From assembly GCA_029204225.1 (NCBI GenBank), contig CM055098.1, positions 17,637,303 to 17,701,302 on the forward strand: DNA of 64,000 nucleotides, read 5' to 3'. The DNA comes from Diphasiastrum complanatum (taxonomy: Eukaryota; Streptophyta; Lycopodiopsida; Lycopodiales; Lycopodiaceae). Shown here piece by piece: positions 18,120 through 30,447 of this stretch; position 1 is the first letter of the stretch, and each line of letters begins with the position of its first letter. The position numbers and the translations under genes were made by a program. Below the pieces are notes generated by a model. The model saw only the letters and a list, made by a program, of their open reading frames with translations. It was not told the DNA's origin and ran no database searches.

Positions 18120-19218
18120 AGCTTCCTTTCTCTGACCATCATGAATACAAATTCTTCTATTTGCATTTCACTAGTAGCTTGCATGTTTTTCTTTTTGGTC
18201 CTTTGAGAATGTATGTTACCGTCAAAATAATTTCAATGCTCGTCTTCATAGAAGTTGTAACTAAGTAGTAGCTCCTTATATTATTAAGCATTATGACACC
18301 AAACCAAACATAGAATTCTAAACCTACCACTTTCTACCTTCCTCAATAAGAGCTTAGAGTTTTGGTGCTAGTCGTCACTCCACAAATTATCTACTGTTCT
18401 GATCTTTTGGAATAGTAGAAAGCAGAAGGTAATCATTTACTCTATATCAAATAAAGTCGAGTATGTAGGGACAATCTAGCTCAGAATGTTATTATGCAAC
18501 TTAGACTTTACTCAATGATCTCCTACAATTTTGTTGTGACAATATCAGTCAGTTCTATAAGTTTGTATTTGAATCATAAGTATCTTTAGAAGACCAAGCA
18601 TATTCAAATTCAATTTTAAGCATCCCAAATTGGAGAAGATGCCCATAATGTATTTGCAGTTAAATTAGAGGAGTGTTTGAATTTTCAGTCCAATATCAGT
18701 TTTTCGTAGCATGCAAAAATTCTCTGAAATCTGCCACATTTTTTAATTGTTTTTAAAATTGGTGTTGATCAACAAAAATGAACAAGAACATACCCCGGTC
18801 TCAAAATACACTAAATTTTACACAAAAAATTCAAGTCTCTCTCGATGATCTCTTGTCGACTCTCACCTTGTCCATAAGATTTTGAACGGTTGGACTCAAA
18901 CCCACATACCAATCTGCAAGAAATGATTTTTCTTTATCACTTCGCAAAATGGTATTCTCCAACACTGGCATCATACAAACTTATTTTCATGTTGTACTCA
19001 TCTACTCTTTGCCCCATACTATGAAATGTTTTTGATAAATTCTTTCACAAATTTATCCCAATGACAACTTTTGAACATCTTTTTCAAATTGTTGACAATG
19101 AAAAGATCTTCAAAACAAATTCACAATGCTAAGCAGATTGAATAGTTGCACGTTGCATGCACATGATATTATTGTATCATTCAAGCTTTTATTGCAATAT
19201 CACTATTATCTACAGTCA
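18120..19218 (-). other. Decayed region, possibly gag-like
   Basis: The - strand near 18840-19090 gives a broken reading (CHWDKFVKEFIKNIS and DWYVGLSPTVQNLMDKV in separate frames) that looks like an old gag domain. Too degenerate to assign. Confidence 0.25.
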
Positions 19219-19410
19219 TTACCTCAACCACACTCTCACATCATTGGTGCCTTTCATTGAGCAAACAAAAAAAGGATAAGCTTGTAGATCGATGTGATAT
19301 TTTTCACCATTGATGACAAATGGCTTCAAATGATTTTCAGCTGAGCAAAAGTAGGGACATATTTGCTCGCTACTTGGAAACTTCCATTTGTATAAATTTT
19401 TCATATCCAT
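19219..19410 (-). CDS. Unidentified 63-residue ORF
   Basis: MDMKNLYKWKFPSSEQI... ends MKGTNDVRVWLR. It is not recognised and may be part of the same decayed element as the ORF at 17841-18119. Confidence 0.2.
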   Translation of the reverse strand: MDMKNLYKWKFPSSEQICPYFCSAENHLKPFVINGEKYHIDLQAYPFFVCSMKGTNDVRVWLR

Positions 19411-21499
19411 AACTCGTTAATAATCTACTACTTTCCCATAAACCACATACTAACTATGAAAAAAAAGACATTGAGTATTTGAAATAGATATAATCACTTC
19501 ACAAGGGGGATTGGATGTAATGCTATCATCATTTTTTATCAATAAATGCAAGTTAGTCATTAGAGGAGTTTCAAATGGTGAAAAGACCCTATAAGGAATG
19601 CCATGCAGAATAATAAAAAAATCAAACTAAAAATAATAATATTGTTTATTTGCTTGCTCACACCAATCTTGAAGCCTTCCCAACTTTCAATGCTCTAACC
19701 ATAATGTCTATCGTCATGGTTAAGAAATTTAAACTGCTTACAATTTAGCTTATTTATATTCGAATATGCATTTTCTCCAATGGTTAAGATGAGTACAATC
19801 TTCATATGGAAATGAGAATATGAGCACCATTTTCAAATTTAAATCAAGAAGAAAGCGAAATCATGGAATTGATATTACATAATATGTACCAAATAAGTAC
19901 ATATTTGTTTATTGCATATTAGTTTATATTAAATAATGAACATTGTTTTTTATTGATCCAAAAGTGTTTGAGCTTAGTCTAGTCTATTTTGTAAATAGGT
20001 TTTGAAGGAGAATCATGATATATAGTCATTAATATTCTATAAAACATCTTATCCTAGGATCATCAAGGACTATATGGATGGGGGAGTTCTCAATGTTCCT
20101 CGAGTTGGAGACGTCAATGTAGAAGGGCATTTAGCAAATGATTTGAAAACATTAAAATGAATGTATAATGTCTCTCATGATGCTACATCCAAACATCCTT
20201 TGTTTATACTGTCTGAAAATGGCAGAAGATGTTACTAAGAGTAGAAGCATTACTAGATGTTACTAGGAGTACGGACATTATTAGAAAAAATGTAAATCCA
20301 GATTAGAAACTTGTATTAACAACTCCTTTGAAAAATGTGTCACATTTGCACTCTTCATGCAAAGGTTAGAACAATAGAAAAGCTTATTTATCTTCACATA
20401 GTTTTTACTTAAAATACTAAGTTAGCATCATCCTCAAAGGAAGCTATATCTCCATTAGAAGATGTTCTATCAAAAGCAGAACTTCACAAGGAACATGTCA
20501 AAACACAGAAAAGTAAAAAGTTTCTAAAAAGTCAAGCAATATGCCAACTAAGCCAAGCATATTAGGAGCAAAAGCATGTTGATTTTTATCAAACCATATA
20601 GGTAAATCTTATAGTATTCAGCACTCAATCTGGAAGGATATCATTGTTGCCCAAATGCCAAGCTGATTCCATACATCTTGATATTGATAAACAAGTTCTA
20701 CAAAAGGCTTTTCTCGAGTTTGTTAATCCAGTATCAAAAGCATGGGGAGCATATCGCATCACTCATTACATGGTCAATGAAAATAAATAGACTTTCTTTC
20801 AAATGAATTATTTATGTTGATCTAAATATAAGATTGGTACTATTTCTACCTTGTGCAGCATATACTAAGAAATTTGCAAACTATAGAAGCTTGAATATTT
20901 GGTTATCACAAGGAATGGAGAAATCACATTGGCAAGCACGGGTAGCATTTCATCAAAATACTCAGCATGGAGGAACCAATAAGAAAAGAAACTGTATTTG
21001 TCAATTATTCCAATGGTTTTACGGAAGAGTTCAAATTTAATAAATAACCAGATCTACAGAGTACAATGAGTTTAGAAATATATGCAAATTTGTACATGAA
21101 GAGAGAAAGTAGAAATTGCTATGCAGGACATTTTAATATTATTCAATGTACAATATATATCGTGTTTATAATACAAAAGAGAAATTTATTCTTCATCAAA
21201 TTTATCATCATCTCCAATGGTTGTATTATCATAAAGGAGTTCTTGACTTCCAAATGGATCTAATAGATGTGCATTGTTCTTGGTATCACTAATTCTATGT
21301 ATGTAGCATACAACAAACAATGGGAGCTCCTTAAAGGAATAATTTCAGACTTATATCCTAAAATTTTTAGAACGTATGATCTCTTCACAAAAATGATTTT
21401 ATTACATCTTTGAATATTATGTCCTTCTATAGAGTATGACAATGTCTTAACAGCCATAACAGAATTTCACCAACAGGGTTGAACTTGAAATGGGCAATG
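19411..21499. other. AT-rich region without recognisable gene
   Basis: Only fragmentary ORFs on both strands. The - strand 21260-21457 frame (AVKTLSYSIEGHNIQRC) may be a continuation of the broken coding region to its right. Confidence 0.4.
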
Positions 21500-22446
21500 C
21501 ATGCCTCTTTTATTTTATAAAAGAGTAGTCTAGTCCATGCAATTTTTTAAGAAGCAAGTCCAACTGAGATTGGAATTCAATAAATTCTTCATCTGAAGGA
21601 ACACTTTGCTCGTGCTCACGAACATCTGAAATGGTCCTCTGAAAACATTCCTCACCAGTTAGAAAAAATTCATCTTCTTCATAATTGAGACCAGGAACCG
21701 GTCAACAATCTCAAACTTTATCATAACATAATTTTATTATTGCACTAGATAACAAAAATAGGACTCAGTCTTCTTGTAGTAAAAATAACTACACAAATCT
21801 GCAATAGTAATATATATATATATATCCTCATTAATATAATATTTCAGAAGATAAAAAAAACTTATTCTATGCAAGGGAACTCTCTTCTGATTTAGAAGAA
21901 GTGGAATCAATATAAGCTTCCCTTAGTTTATCAGTATTGACATTAATAAAGTCACTATCATTCTCAAGGGTGTCAATTAGAACACAGTTAGAGTCCAAGT
22001 GGGATGGCTCATGGGTATAGGTGGAGGACTCGGCATGTTCAAAGAATGTTGTCTCAACCTCATCCGATATCTGGAGAATCTAAGAAAACTTAAATATGAT
22101 TTGATATTCAACGATCTACATTTCCTCTTGTAAGAACCACAGCTTGTGGAATTCTTGAAACGCTCAGAGAGCTTGGTATATATCCTATCTAATTGATGTT
22201 TATGTACAGGGGTAGACCAAACAAGATCACTAAAATGCATGAATGAGAGGGCATCAAGAAAAAAAACAAGAATCGTCAATAGATCCCTAAATTTAAGGTA
22301 ATGCTCATAGAATACCTCTATACTTTGTTGAGCGACCTGAGGTATGGGTGGAATAAAGATATAAAATAATCTATGTTAGAATCTATGTCGAACTCATCAA
22401 GAAAATTCGACAATGATCGGTCCCTATCAAAATAAGAGGAGGCCAT
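21500..22446 (-). pseudogene. Unidentified broken coding region (MASSYFDRDRS...)
   Basis: ATG at 22446 opens MASSYFDRDRSLSNFLDEF and stops after 42 codons at 22318. Further left, other frames are open: an acidic stretch with ESSTYTHEPSHLDSNCVLID ending TAG at 21867, and GEECFQRTISDVREHEQ with LDLLLKKLHGLDYSF near 21520-21680. The three pieces share an acidic, Ser-rich composition and read like one interrupted gene. No domain recognised. It is preceded on its own strand by tandem repeats at 22684-22930, as in the LTR-element leaders of this window. Confidence 0.35.
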
Positions 22447-22683
22447 ATTCGGGTCCCAATATCGATTCTATTAGAGCATTTGCATAATGTCATGAAGGTA
22501 TGACAAAAAAACATGCACGAAATTGATTAAGAGCTATTGTTACAAAATATCACTTTTGTGCGAGTGGCTAAGTGAGGTTCAAAAGGCGCTAAATTGGGCG
22601 CACACAATTTCGATGTTGCAAAAATAAAAATAAAAAATGAAGAAAATAACAAAAAGTTGTCCAATTTATACTTTTCACCTCGC

Positions 22684-22930
22684 ACGTACGCGATATGTGA
22701 CACATGTCACCTTCTGATTCGCTCGTACAATAGCACATGCGAGTGAACGGTCACATGTCATGTCATGTGTCGTTATGCGATTGGATCAATGCCTCTCACA
22801 CATGCGAGTCAACACCACATATCACCATCAGATTGGGTCAATGACTTCACACGTGTGAGTCGACGACATTTGCTACATGTCAATACATGAATAGTCAGCT
22901 GAAGTTTTTACACGTGTGGTTGTACGGCCA
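22684..22930. repeat. Degenerate tandem repeats, about 65-75 bp, 3-4 units
   Basis: Units share the order CACATGTCACC / GATTGG.TCAATG / CACACGTGTGAGTCGACGAC or variants (GATTCGCTC..., CACATGCGAGT). One unit holds the perfect palindrome CACACGTGTG at 22848-22857. Confidence 0.6.
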
Positions 22931-23249
22931 ACATGCATTCACATGTGCAATTGAAAAGACATAAAACGGCATCCCAAGGCCATTTGGACAATTTTTTTGC
23001 AATTCTTTAGCCAATATCATTTATTTGCATGGCCAAAGTTGCTCCTTTGTCCCCTAGCCCACATGACAAGCCTGCACATAAGTGATATTATGTCCGTATA
23101 TATTGGTTTTGTGCACCACCAACCATACAACTTTGAGTCTTCCATTGCCACTCGTGCACATATCTGATATGGATCATGTTAAGCAAACACGAATAGATTT
23201 TTTTTCATAGGGCAGCCACATCTAGACTAGTGCCCTCAATACCTCTCTT
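22931..23249. other. No gene recognised
   Basis: Short spacer between the tandem repeats and the histone-like pseudogene. No ORF or motif seen. Confidence 0.5.
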
Positions 23250-23525
23250 GGACGCACAGCAAAAGGCCAGGAGTAGTGGTGGATGTCTGAGATTGAAAAG
23301 TATCAGAAATCCACTGAGTTCTTGATTTCAAAAGTTGCATTTATCCAAATGGTGAGTCAAATCACCAGAGAGAATTTGGATCTCTGTGAGGTTCACCTCG
23401 AGCTCCCTTCAATGCCTCCAAGAGGCTGTGAGGACTCTTTCTTGCTAGCCATCCATTCCAAGAGAGTAACAATAATGTCCGAAGACTTGAAATGCCTTTG
23501 CAAAATCAGAGACAAGTACTTACAT
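23250..23525 (+). pseudogene. Histone H3-fold pseudogene
   Basis: Three frames together give an H3 core. HSKRPGVVV (for HRFRPGTVAL) near 23258; then EIEKYQKSTEFLISKVAFIQ (for the H3 alpha-N and alpha-1 helix region) from 23287; then, one frame over, DLRFTSSS-like sequence and LQCLQEAV (alpha 2, for ALQEA); then back to LLAIHSKRVTIMSEDLK (alpha 3, for LCAIHAKRVTIMPKDIQ). At least two compensating frameshifts, plus TGA and TAG stops in some frames, make it non-functional. The N-terminal tail is not recognisable. The reading continues about eight codons past the usual H3 end, and KVAFIQMVSQITRENL differs from canonical H3, so a centromeric (CENH3-type) parent is possible but unproven. Confidence 0.75.
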
Positions 23526-24317
23526 CATGGAGAGCCTTCTCAATGAGGGTTCCCTCTGTTGATAGAACTGATCTGCCTACAAAGAGGCCAAGGAATCATA
23601 AGGCCCCAAGAGGAGCACAACTTCAAAGTGAAAAGCACCTAAGAAAGGCAAACGCATGGTGCTTTCCTCTGATTCCCCTTCTCTAGTTGATGAGGGTAAT
23701 GTAGATATTGTTGTTGATATTGCCACACAAACTTCAAATGACCCCGTAAATACACATCCAGTCCTAGCACTTAGTACAGTTGTAATTAAGACTTTTTTGG
23801 ATTTTGACTAGTATCTCAAATTTGAGAAAGATATTTTCGATGTCATAGATGTTTTAGACATGTCATTTGAGTTAAGGATTAACTACGGTTTTAAATATGA
23901 AGTTTCTTTCTTTGAGAAACTTGAGAACAAGAGAGTGTCTATAACCGATTTGTAATAGAATCGGATTTGTGACTTTTACACTATTCTATTGTGAACAATT
24001 CTAGGAAGGAGCTTTTCCTCTTGAATTCTTTCTTTTTTGCTTCAATTAAGAGTAACAATACTTGTTTATGCAGCTACCATTTTCATTATTGCTCAACAGT
24101 TGCCAAATGTCTGACGGTGTTGTATCATGAGAAGTAAGTATATCAATTCTTATGGTTTGTCAGTTCTGATATGTTCATCCTGTTTATCAGTTCTAATGCG
24201 TTTTTATTTCAATCTTGCAATGAGCACTAGCTCACTTCTTAGAGTTGTTTTAGAGATTGATATTGCGCTACTGCTTATCAACATTGCGCTTAATTCATAC
24301 TTTCATTTTAGTCGCTC
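23526..24317. other. No gene recognised; may include the LTR start of the Copia element
   Basis: AT-rich. The + strand ORF at 24127-24330 overlaps the presumed upstream part of the LTR and shows no domain. Confidence 0.4.
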
Positions 24318-24722
24318 AGAGATAGCTTAGAGTATGCGGCTTCGATCTGCAACTTATTGTACTCATTTACTTTTGTTTTGTTCTCATACTGAATCAATAC
24401 TATCTTTTATTGCGTTCAAATTCATCTCAGAATGTTCACAACTAATTATTTGTCTAGTGATTCACGACAAATTATTTGTCTGATAATTCAATGCATTAAT
24501 GTTTGGCTACGTAATCACTATAGTACTGATGATTTTAAAATTAGTTACTATAAGATCGAACGTGATTTCTATCACTATTGTTTTGTTCGAAATTGATAGG
24601 CGTAGTCATGCATAGAGAAAGAGGAAGATAGTTTATTTTGTTGCACACGATAAGTTTTTTTTCTTGTCATTCGAATTATTTTTATTCGAGTTCGACCTAT
24701 CTTTCAATACCTCTTTTCGACA
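24318..24722 (+). mobile_element. 5' LTR of Copia copy A (left edge uncertain)
   Basis: Ends ...CTTTTCGACA immediately before the PBS. The left edge is set by where alignment to the - strand copy B begins (AGATAGCTTAGAG near 24318); the true start may lie further left. It contains short repeats of ACTAATTATTTGTC. Confidence 0.65.
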
Positions 24723-24734
24723 TGGTATCAGAGC
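24723..24734 (+). other. Primer-binding site of Copia copy A
   Basis: TGGTATCAGAGC followed by TAGATCA, the initiator tRNA-Met type common in plant Copia elements. Confidence 0.9.
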
Positions 24735-25012
24735 TAGATCACTACTTCTTTATCTGAATCTATCATAGTCTCAGTGCTAGATCACTACTTCTTTATCTGA
24801 ACTATCATGATATTAGACTTGTGATCTCTATCAGGGCCTAATACTATTTTGATATCAGAGTGAAAGTTCTAATACTTGATATCTTTCGTGAAATCAAATT
24901 GATATCATATTCTTTAGTTCCTTTCATCGTTTTAGTATCAGAGAATTGATTTCCTGTTGTTGGCATTACTACATCTTAGCGTCATCAATACAATCGACAA
25001 ACTAAGTTCCAG

Positions 25013-25965
25013 ATGGATTCTCAAAGTAAAGTTGGTCTTATTGCAAACAAGCTGAATGGATCCAATTATCATTTGTGGAAATTTAAGATGAAGCCCTTGC
25101 TAATCGCCAACGAGTTATGGGATGTTGTTACAGGTACAGAAGTAAAACCTGAAGACGACACAAAAGGCTCAAAGTGAAAATTGAAGGATGGTAAAGCTTT
25201 CACGCTTATTATCCTCAATATTAGATACACAGATTGGACACATAGCTGAAACTAAAATGTCAAAAGACGTTTGGGACATCCTAAACTCACTATATGACGT
25301 GAGGGACGTAACTACTAAATTACATCTACGAAGGAAATTCTTCACATTCAATATGTCTGATGGTGATCCTCTTCGGAGTCACGTTAACCAGTTTAAGAAT
25401 CTCTTCCAACAGATGGCCGTTGTCGGATCAGTCATAGACAATCAAGACACAATTGTGACATTGCTTTCAAGCTTGTCCTCTACATATGAGAACTGGGTGA
25501 TGATCATATCGACACACTCAAATTTAACTCTTACTAGAGTTATCACTATGTTGTTGCAAGAAGACAATAGAAGAAGTCAAGACACTTTGTCTACTTCCTC
25601 CTCTCAAGCTCTATATGTCAACAAAGGCTCTAAGCGACAGAAGCAGAAAAGCTCCAAGAAGGCTGCAACGAATCAGAAGTTGACTCAAAGTCAAGTACAA
25701 TCATCTAATCCACAGTCGAAAAAGAAAATGCTTTGTAGGTATTGCAAGCACAATAACCATGAGATAAAGGATTGCCGAATTCTCCAAGCGAAGAATGCAG
25801 CCAAGCAGCCTGATCAACAAGCAAACACAGTTTCATCATCTCCCCAGGTCGAAGTGGACGAAGGCGCATTCATGGTCAAAGACCAAAGCGCATTTTTGGA
25901 TGATTCATGGTTTCTTGATTCTGGAGCAACTCAACACATGACCAATCAACGTGAGATTTTTTAGT
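25013..25965 (+). pseudogene. Copia copy A gag and start of protease
   Basis: ATG at 25013 (MDSQSKVGLIANKLNGSNY). The UBN2-type gag N-terminus YHLWKFKMKPLLIANELW stops at a TGA near 25176 and continues one frame over: KDVWDILNSLYDVRDVTTKL, HVNQFKNLFQQM, LSSLSSTYENWVM. Then a Lys/Gln-rich linker, the CCHC knuckle CRYCKHNNHEIKDC, and the protease motif WFLDSGATQHMTNQ. After NQREIF the frame ends where the internal deletion joins RT. Gag forms the particle; only the first part of the protease is left. Confidence 0.85.
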
Positions 25966-27325
25966 CAGCCTGATTCATATCTCTGGAAAGAAGCTATGGA
26001 TAAAGAGTATTCATCTCTTATCAAGAACCAGACATGGACAATTGTCGAATTACCTGCTAGCAGAAACTTAGTTGATTGCAAATGGATTTTCAAAGTCAAG
26101 TACAATGCAAATGGAAGCATCAACAGGAGAAAGGCATGACTTGTCGCCAGAGGATTTTCTCAGGTATACAACGTCGATTACACTGAGACCTTCAGTCTAG
26201 TAGTCAAGGGTTCTTCTATTCGACTTTTGCTATCATTTGTCGCTGCAGCAGATTTGGAAATACATCAAATGGATGTACATATAGCATATCTCAATGGAGT
26301 TATCGAAGAAGACATTTACATGGTGCAACCCGAAGATTATATTATCGAGGGTAAACACAATCATGTGTGTAAACTCCATAAGGCACTTTATGGCTTGAAG
26401 CAATCTGTTCGAGCATGGTTTCAAAGGATCAATACTTTTCTTATTCATTACGGCTACACACCTAGCTCTTCAGATTCAAATGTTTACTTCAAAGCAGTGC
26501 AACAGTCTTTTATCATTATCACTTTATACGTGGATGATACATTGCTTTTCAGCAACAGTACCGATCTGATAAAAGAGGCCAAGACAATGCTATCTTTTGA
26601 ATTCGACATAATCGATCTGGACGAAGCTCATTTCTGCCTTGGTATACAAATCCACAGAGACAGAAAACAGAAGTTGGTCTACATAACACAACAGAGGTAC
26701 ATCTACAACATGTTAGTCAGATATAATATGATTAATTGCAAGTTAGCTCTCTCACCAATGGAACCAGGTCTCAAATTGTCAAAGGACCAGTGTCCCCAAA
26801 CAATTTATGAGAAGCAACAGATGCGTGAGTATCCTTACCATTCTATTATAGGATCTCTTATGTACGCCATGGTCTGTACCAGGCCAGACATAGCTTTTGC
26901 AGTCAGCTCTCTCAGTCAGTTTATGACTAATCCTAGTGTAACACATTGGAAGGCTCTTATCAGAGTTATGGAGCAGTTGGCAACGACCAAATCAATTTAC
27001 TCAGTGGTTACACAAATGCGAGTTGGGCAAGAGATGCAGACACTCGTAAATCCACTTCCGAATTTACATTCTTCCTCAACAATGGTCCAATTTTCTAACA
27101 CAGTCACAAGCAATCTTCAATAGCTCTATCTTCCACTGAATCAAAGTATATTGTAGTCTCTCAAGCTACAAAGGAAGCAATTTGGTTGAGGAACTTACTC
27201 TCAAATATCGGTCTGAATCAATATGCTCCAACGACATTATTTTGTGATAATCAAAGTGCCATTGCTTTATCAGCCAACCCTAGATTTCATTCTAGGAGTA
27301 AGCACATTGTTAATTTTTGATTGGG
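25951..27325 (+). pseudogene. Copia copy A reverse transcriptase and RNase H
   Basis: Starts at SQPDSYLWKEAMDKEY, the normal N-side of Copia RT, with no integrase before it. TWTIVELPASRNLVDCKWIF, a TGA near 26138, then YTETFSLVVKGSSIRLLLS, HQMDVHIAYLNGVIEEDIY, CKLHKALYGLKQSVRAWF and the catalytic LYVDDTLLFS. The connection domain has YHSIIGSLMYAMVCTRPDIA. RNase H is out of frame and broken by stops, with STESKYIVVSQATKEAIWL and CDNQSAIALSANPRFHSR. RT copies element RNA; here it is a relic. Confidence 0.88.
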
Positions 27326-28518
27326 CAAGAAGCTATCAACACACAATGAACAATTTTTTTGTTAGATGTTTATCCCAAATAGTGTTGCATTTGGATATAG
27401 AATTTAGTGTAATGTAGAGGGCTCAAAGTGTGTCTCTAAATTTATTTTCCAATGGGATTGGACTTCATAAGTTGAGATTTGAGACCATGTTGTTGGATGT
27501 ATGGGCAACATTGAATTGGTAATTCAATATGGATGCATAGAACAAGTGTCTTATGAAAGCATGATGACTTTGAGTATTGCTTACAAGTTCTATTCAATGA
27601 CACCACATCGCATGTTAGTGTACATTTTCTATTTGATTTGTTAGAAAGGTGCTATGTGCTATTGTACTATACAATTAAAAAGTGCATGCATAGTTCCTCT
27701 CTTGTGTTCAAAACTTCCATTGGATTTCAACAACTTTTTACTTCACCCAAGAATATATTTTCAATTGCTAAAGGTATCACAAAATGAGCATTGGACCTTA
27801 TGATGGAACCAATAAAATTTCACCTTCATTTTTTTACTAAAAAACAATGTAGGAGAAAAGAAAAATATCGTAGACTGCACACATGGTTGTTACAATAGTT
27901 TATTGCTTCGTGAAAAAGGATCGTTAAGTCCCTATGGTAAAAGGTCCTTACCTGACTAGTTCTCCATAATGAAAGTAAAGAATAACATGGAAGTAAAACA
28001 AAAGGAGCGAAGGCTAATCCACCACCTAGTCACAAACATCTTAATGACCTACTATATCCACACTCTTTCTTGAACTAGATAAAGCACTATGAAAAAAGAC
28101 ACATAGTGGTTTGTCACAAAAGCTAACCACCAACAGATTCAATAGAATAAATTCTTTGCACCAACTATATTTGAAGTTAGTAGACTGATCACTCGTTTCT
28201 CTCCATAAACATTCCATCTCCACTCTTACAAATGAGGCCTATTTATACAAGTGGCTAAGAACCTCCACCACTCCCTTCTCTTGAATGTTTGCTAGAAAAC
28301 TATTTCCTCCTTTTTTGAAATTTAAAAGTAGCTTCATTTTAAGTCTCTTGGGTCCAATTAGGCCATATCCAATCACCCCTCCTCTGTCTAATTTCATCTA
28401 TAAATTAGGGTTTTGCAATCATTAGTCTTTGATAATAAAGGTCCATGACCTTAGAACCATTCATTTGTCCGATTAATCCAAAAAGGTGTTTTAGTGCCTC
28501 CCCCTTAAAAACTATTCA
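27326..28518. other. No gene recognised
   Basis: Follows the broken end of Copia copy A. Neither its 3' LTR nor another domain was seen. Confidence 0.5.
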
Positions 28519-28880
28519 TTAGAGAAAAATTATTATGAGGGAATCCACTAAATCCCAAGTCATGTTTTTGTGAAGTAATTCCTCCCATGTGACCATGTAT
28601 TCAAGAATCATCCAATTTCTCAAATGACATTTTTGTTGTTTTAATGCTTTTTTTGGTCCATGATCTTGAGGATCCATCACTTCAAATGACAAATGTTGCA
28701 CACTGTTGTCTTTATCATGTAACGCTTAAGATTACTTACATGAAAAATCGGATGAACTTTAACAAAACTAGGGAGTTTAAGCTTGTAAGCAACTTCTCCA
28801 ATTTTTTATATAATTATCTCTAATCCACAATGATGAGGTAATAACTTTGAGCACTTACCAATACTTAGAGTGTTAGAGTC
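28519..28880 (-). pseudogene. Ty3 integrase GPY/F and chromodomain-like fragment
   Basis: In the - strand frames [19 protein letters not shown] and [11 protein letters not shown] match the GPY/F module that ends chromovirus integrases (GPF.I...IG.VAYKL.LP...HPVFHVS.LK). In a different frame, WMILEYMVTWEELLHKNMTW resembles a chromodomain core. Stops and one frameshift separate them. This is a second, more decayed chromovirus relic, distinct from the one at 8411-14864. Confidence 0.65.
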
Positions 28881-28977
28881 TTTAGGTTCTCAAGAAAAAA
28901 AACTCTCTCCTTACTTAGACTCCAAGGGTTTTCTATGTTGATCGACATAGCCCTCAACTTGATTATGAGCTCACTTC

Positions 28978-29349
28978 ATGTTTTCTAGGGCTAGCAACAA
29001 TGTTAGGCTCTTATTCGCAAAAGACTTGGCATGTCTTGCATTCGTATCTTGTAGATGGGATGATTGTTTGTTGGCATTAACTTTTGATCCAAATAAGCCA
29101 ATGGCATCCGACCAAGTCCGAGATCAACTTCCAATGGCTAGAGTGTACTATCGCATGGCTATGTTGGGAGGATTGTGGGAAATAAAATTTATTGCATGGA
29201 CGACATCCAATTGGTTGTCCGAAACGCGCAAATGCTTTTTGTCGCATGATAGAGATCTTAACGAGCCGCTCCTAGAATTCATGGAAAAGTTTCAACACCA
29301 TCTGATCAAGATCCATGGCCTGAGGCAAATCAAAGTCCCAGGCGAATAA
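28978..29349 (+). CDS. Unidentified 123-residue ORF
   Basis: MFSRASNNVRLLFAKDLACL... with FIAWTTSNWLSETRKCFL and LNEPLLEFMEKFQHHL. A Trp/Phe-rich part and an amphipathic C-terminus vaguely recall a gag domain, but I cannot assign it. It lies opposite a Ty3 fragment. Confidence 0.25.
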   Translation: MFSRASNNVRLLFAKDLACLAFVSCRWDDCLLALTFDPNKPMASDQVRDQLPMARVYYRMAMLGGLWEIKFIAWTTSNWLSETRKCFLSHDRDLNEPLLEFMEKFQHHLIKIHGLRQIKVPGE

Positions 29350-30377
<1,028 letters not shown>

Positions 30378-30435
30378 AATAGACAAATCTGATATTTGAT
30401 GAATGCTTTAAACTAGTTACCAAAGCTATGATCTA

Positions 30436-30447
30436 GTTTTGATACAA
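30436..30447 (-). other. Degenerate primer-binding site
   Basis: The - strand reads TTGTATCAAAAC then TAGATCATA, matching TGGTATCAGAGCTAGATCA with a few changes and placed about 60 bp before the gag ATG. Confidence 0.55.

Larger units (their letters stand above)
24318..27325 (+). mobile_element. Ty1/Copia element (family 1, copy A), integrase deleted, 3' LTR missing
   Basis: Order: LTR (at least 24318-24722), PBS, gag with zinc knuckle, protease start, then directly the RT and RNase H. The LTR matches two other copies in the window (42680-43072, -; 51525-52082, +) through the words GGCTACGTAATCA, GATTTCTATCACTA and GATAGGCGTAGTCATGC. After RNase H the homology stops near 27325, and no 3' LTR is found. 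Confidence 0.85.
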
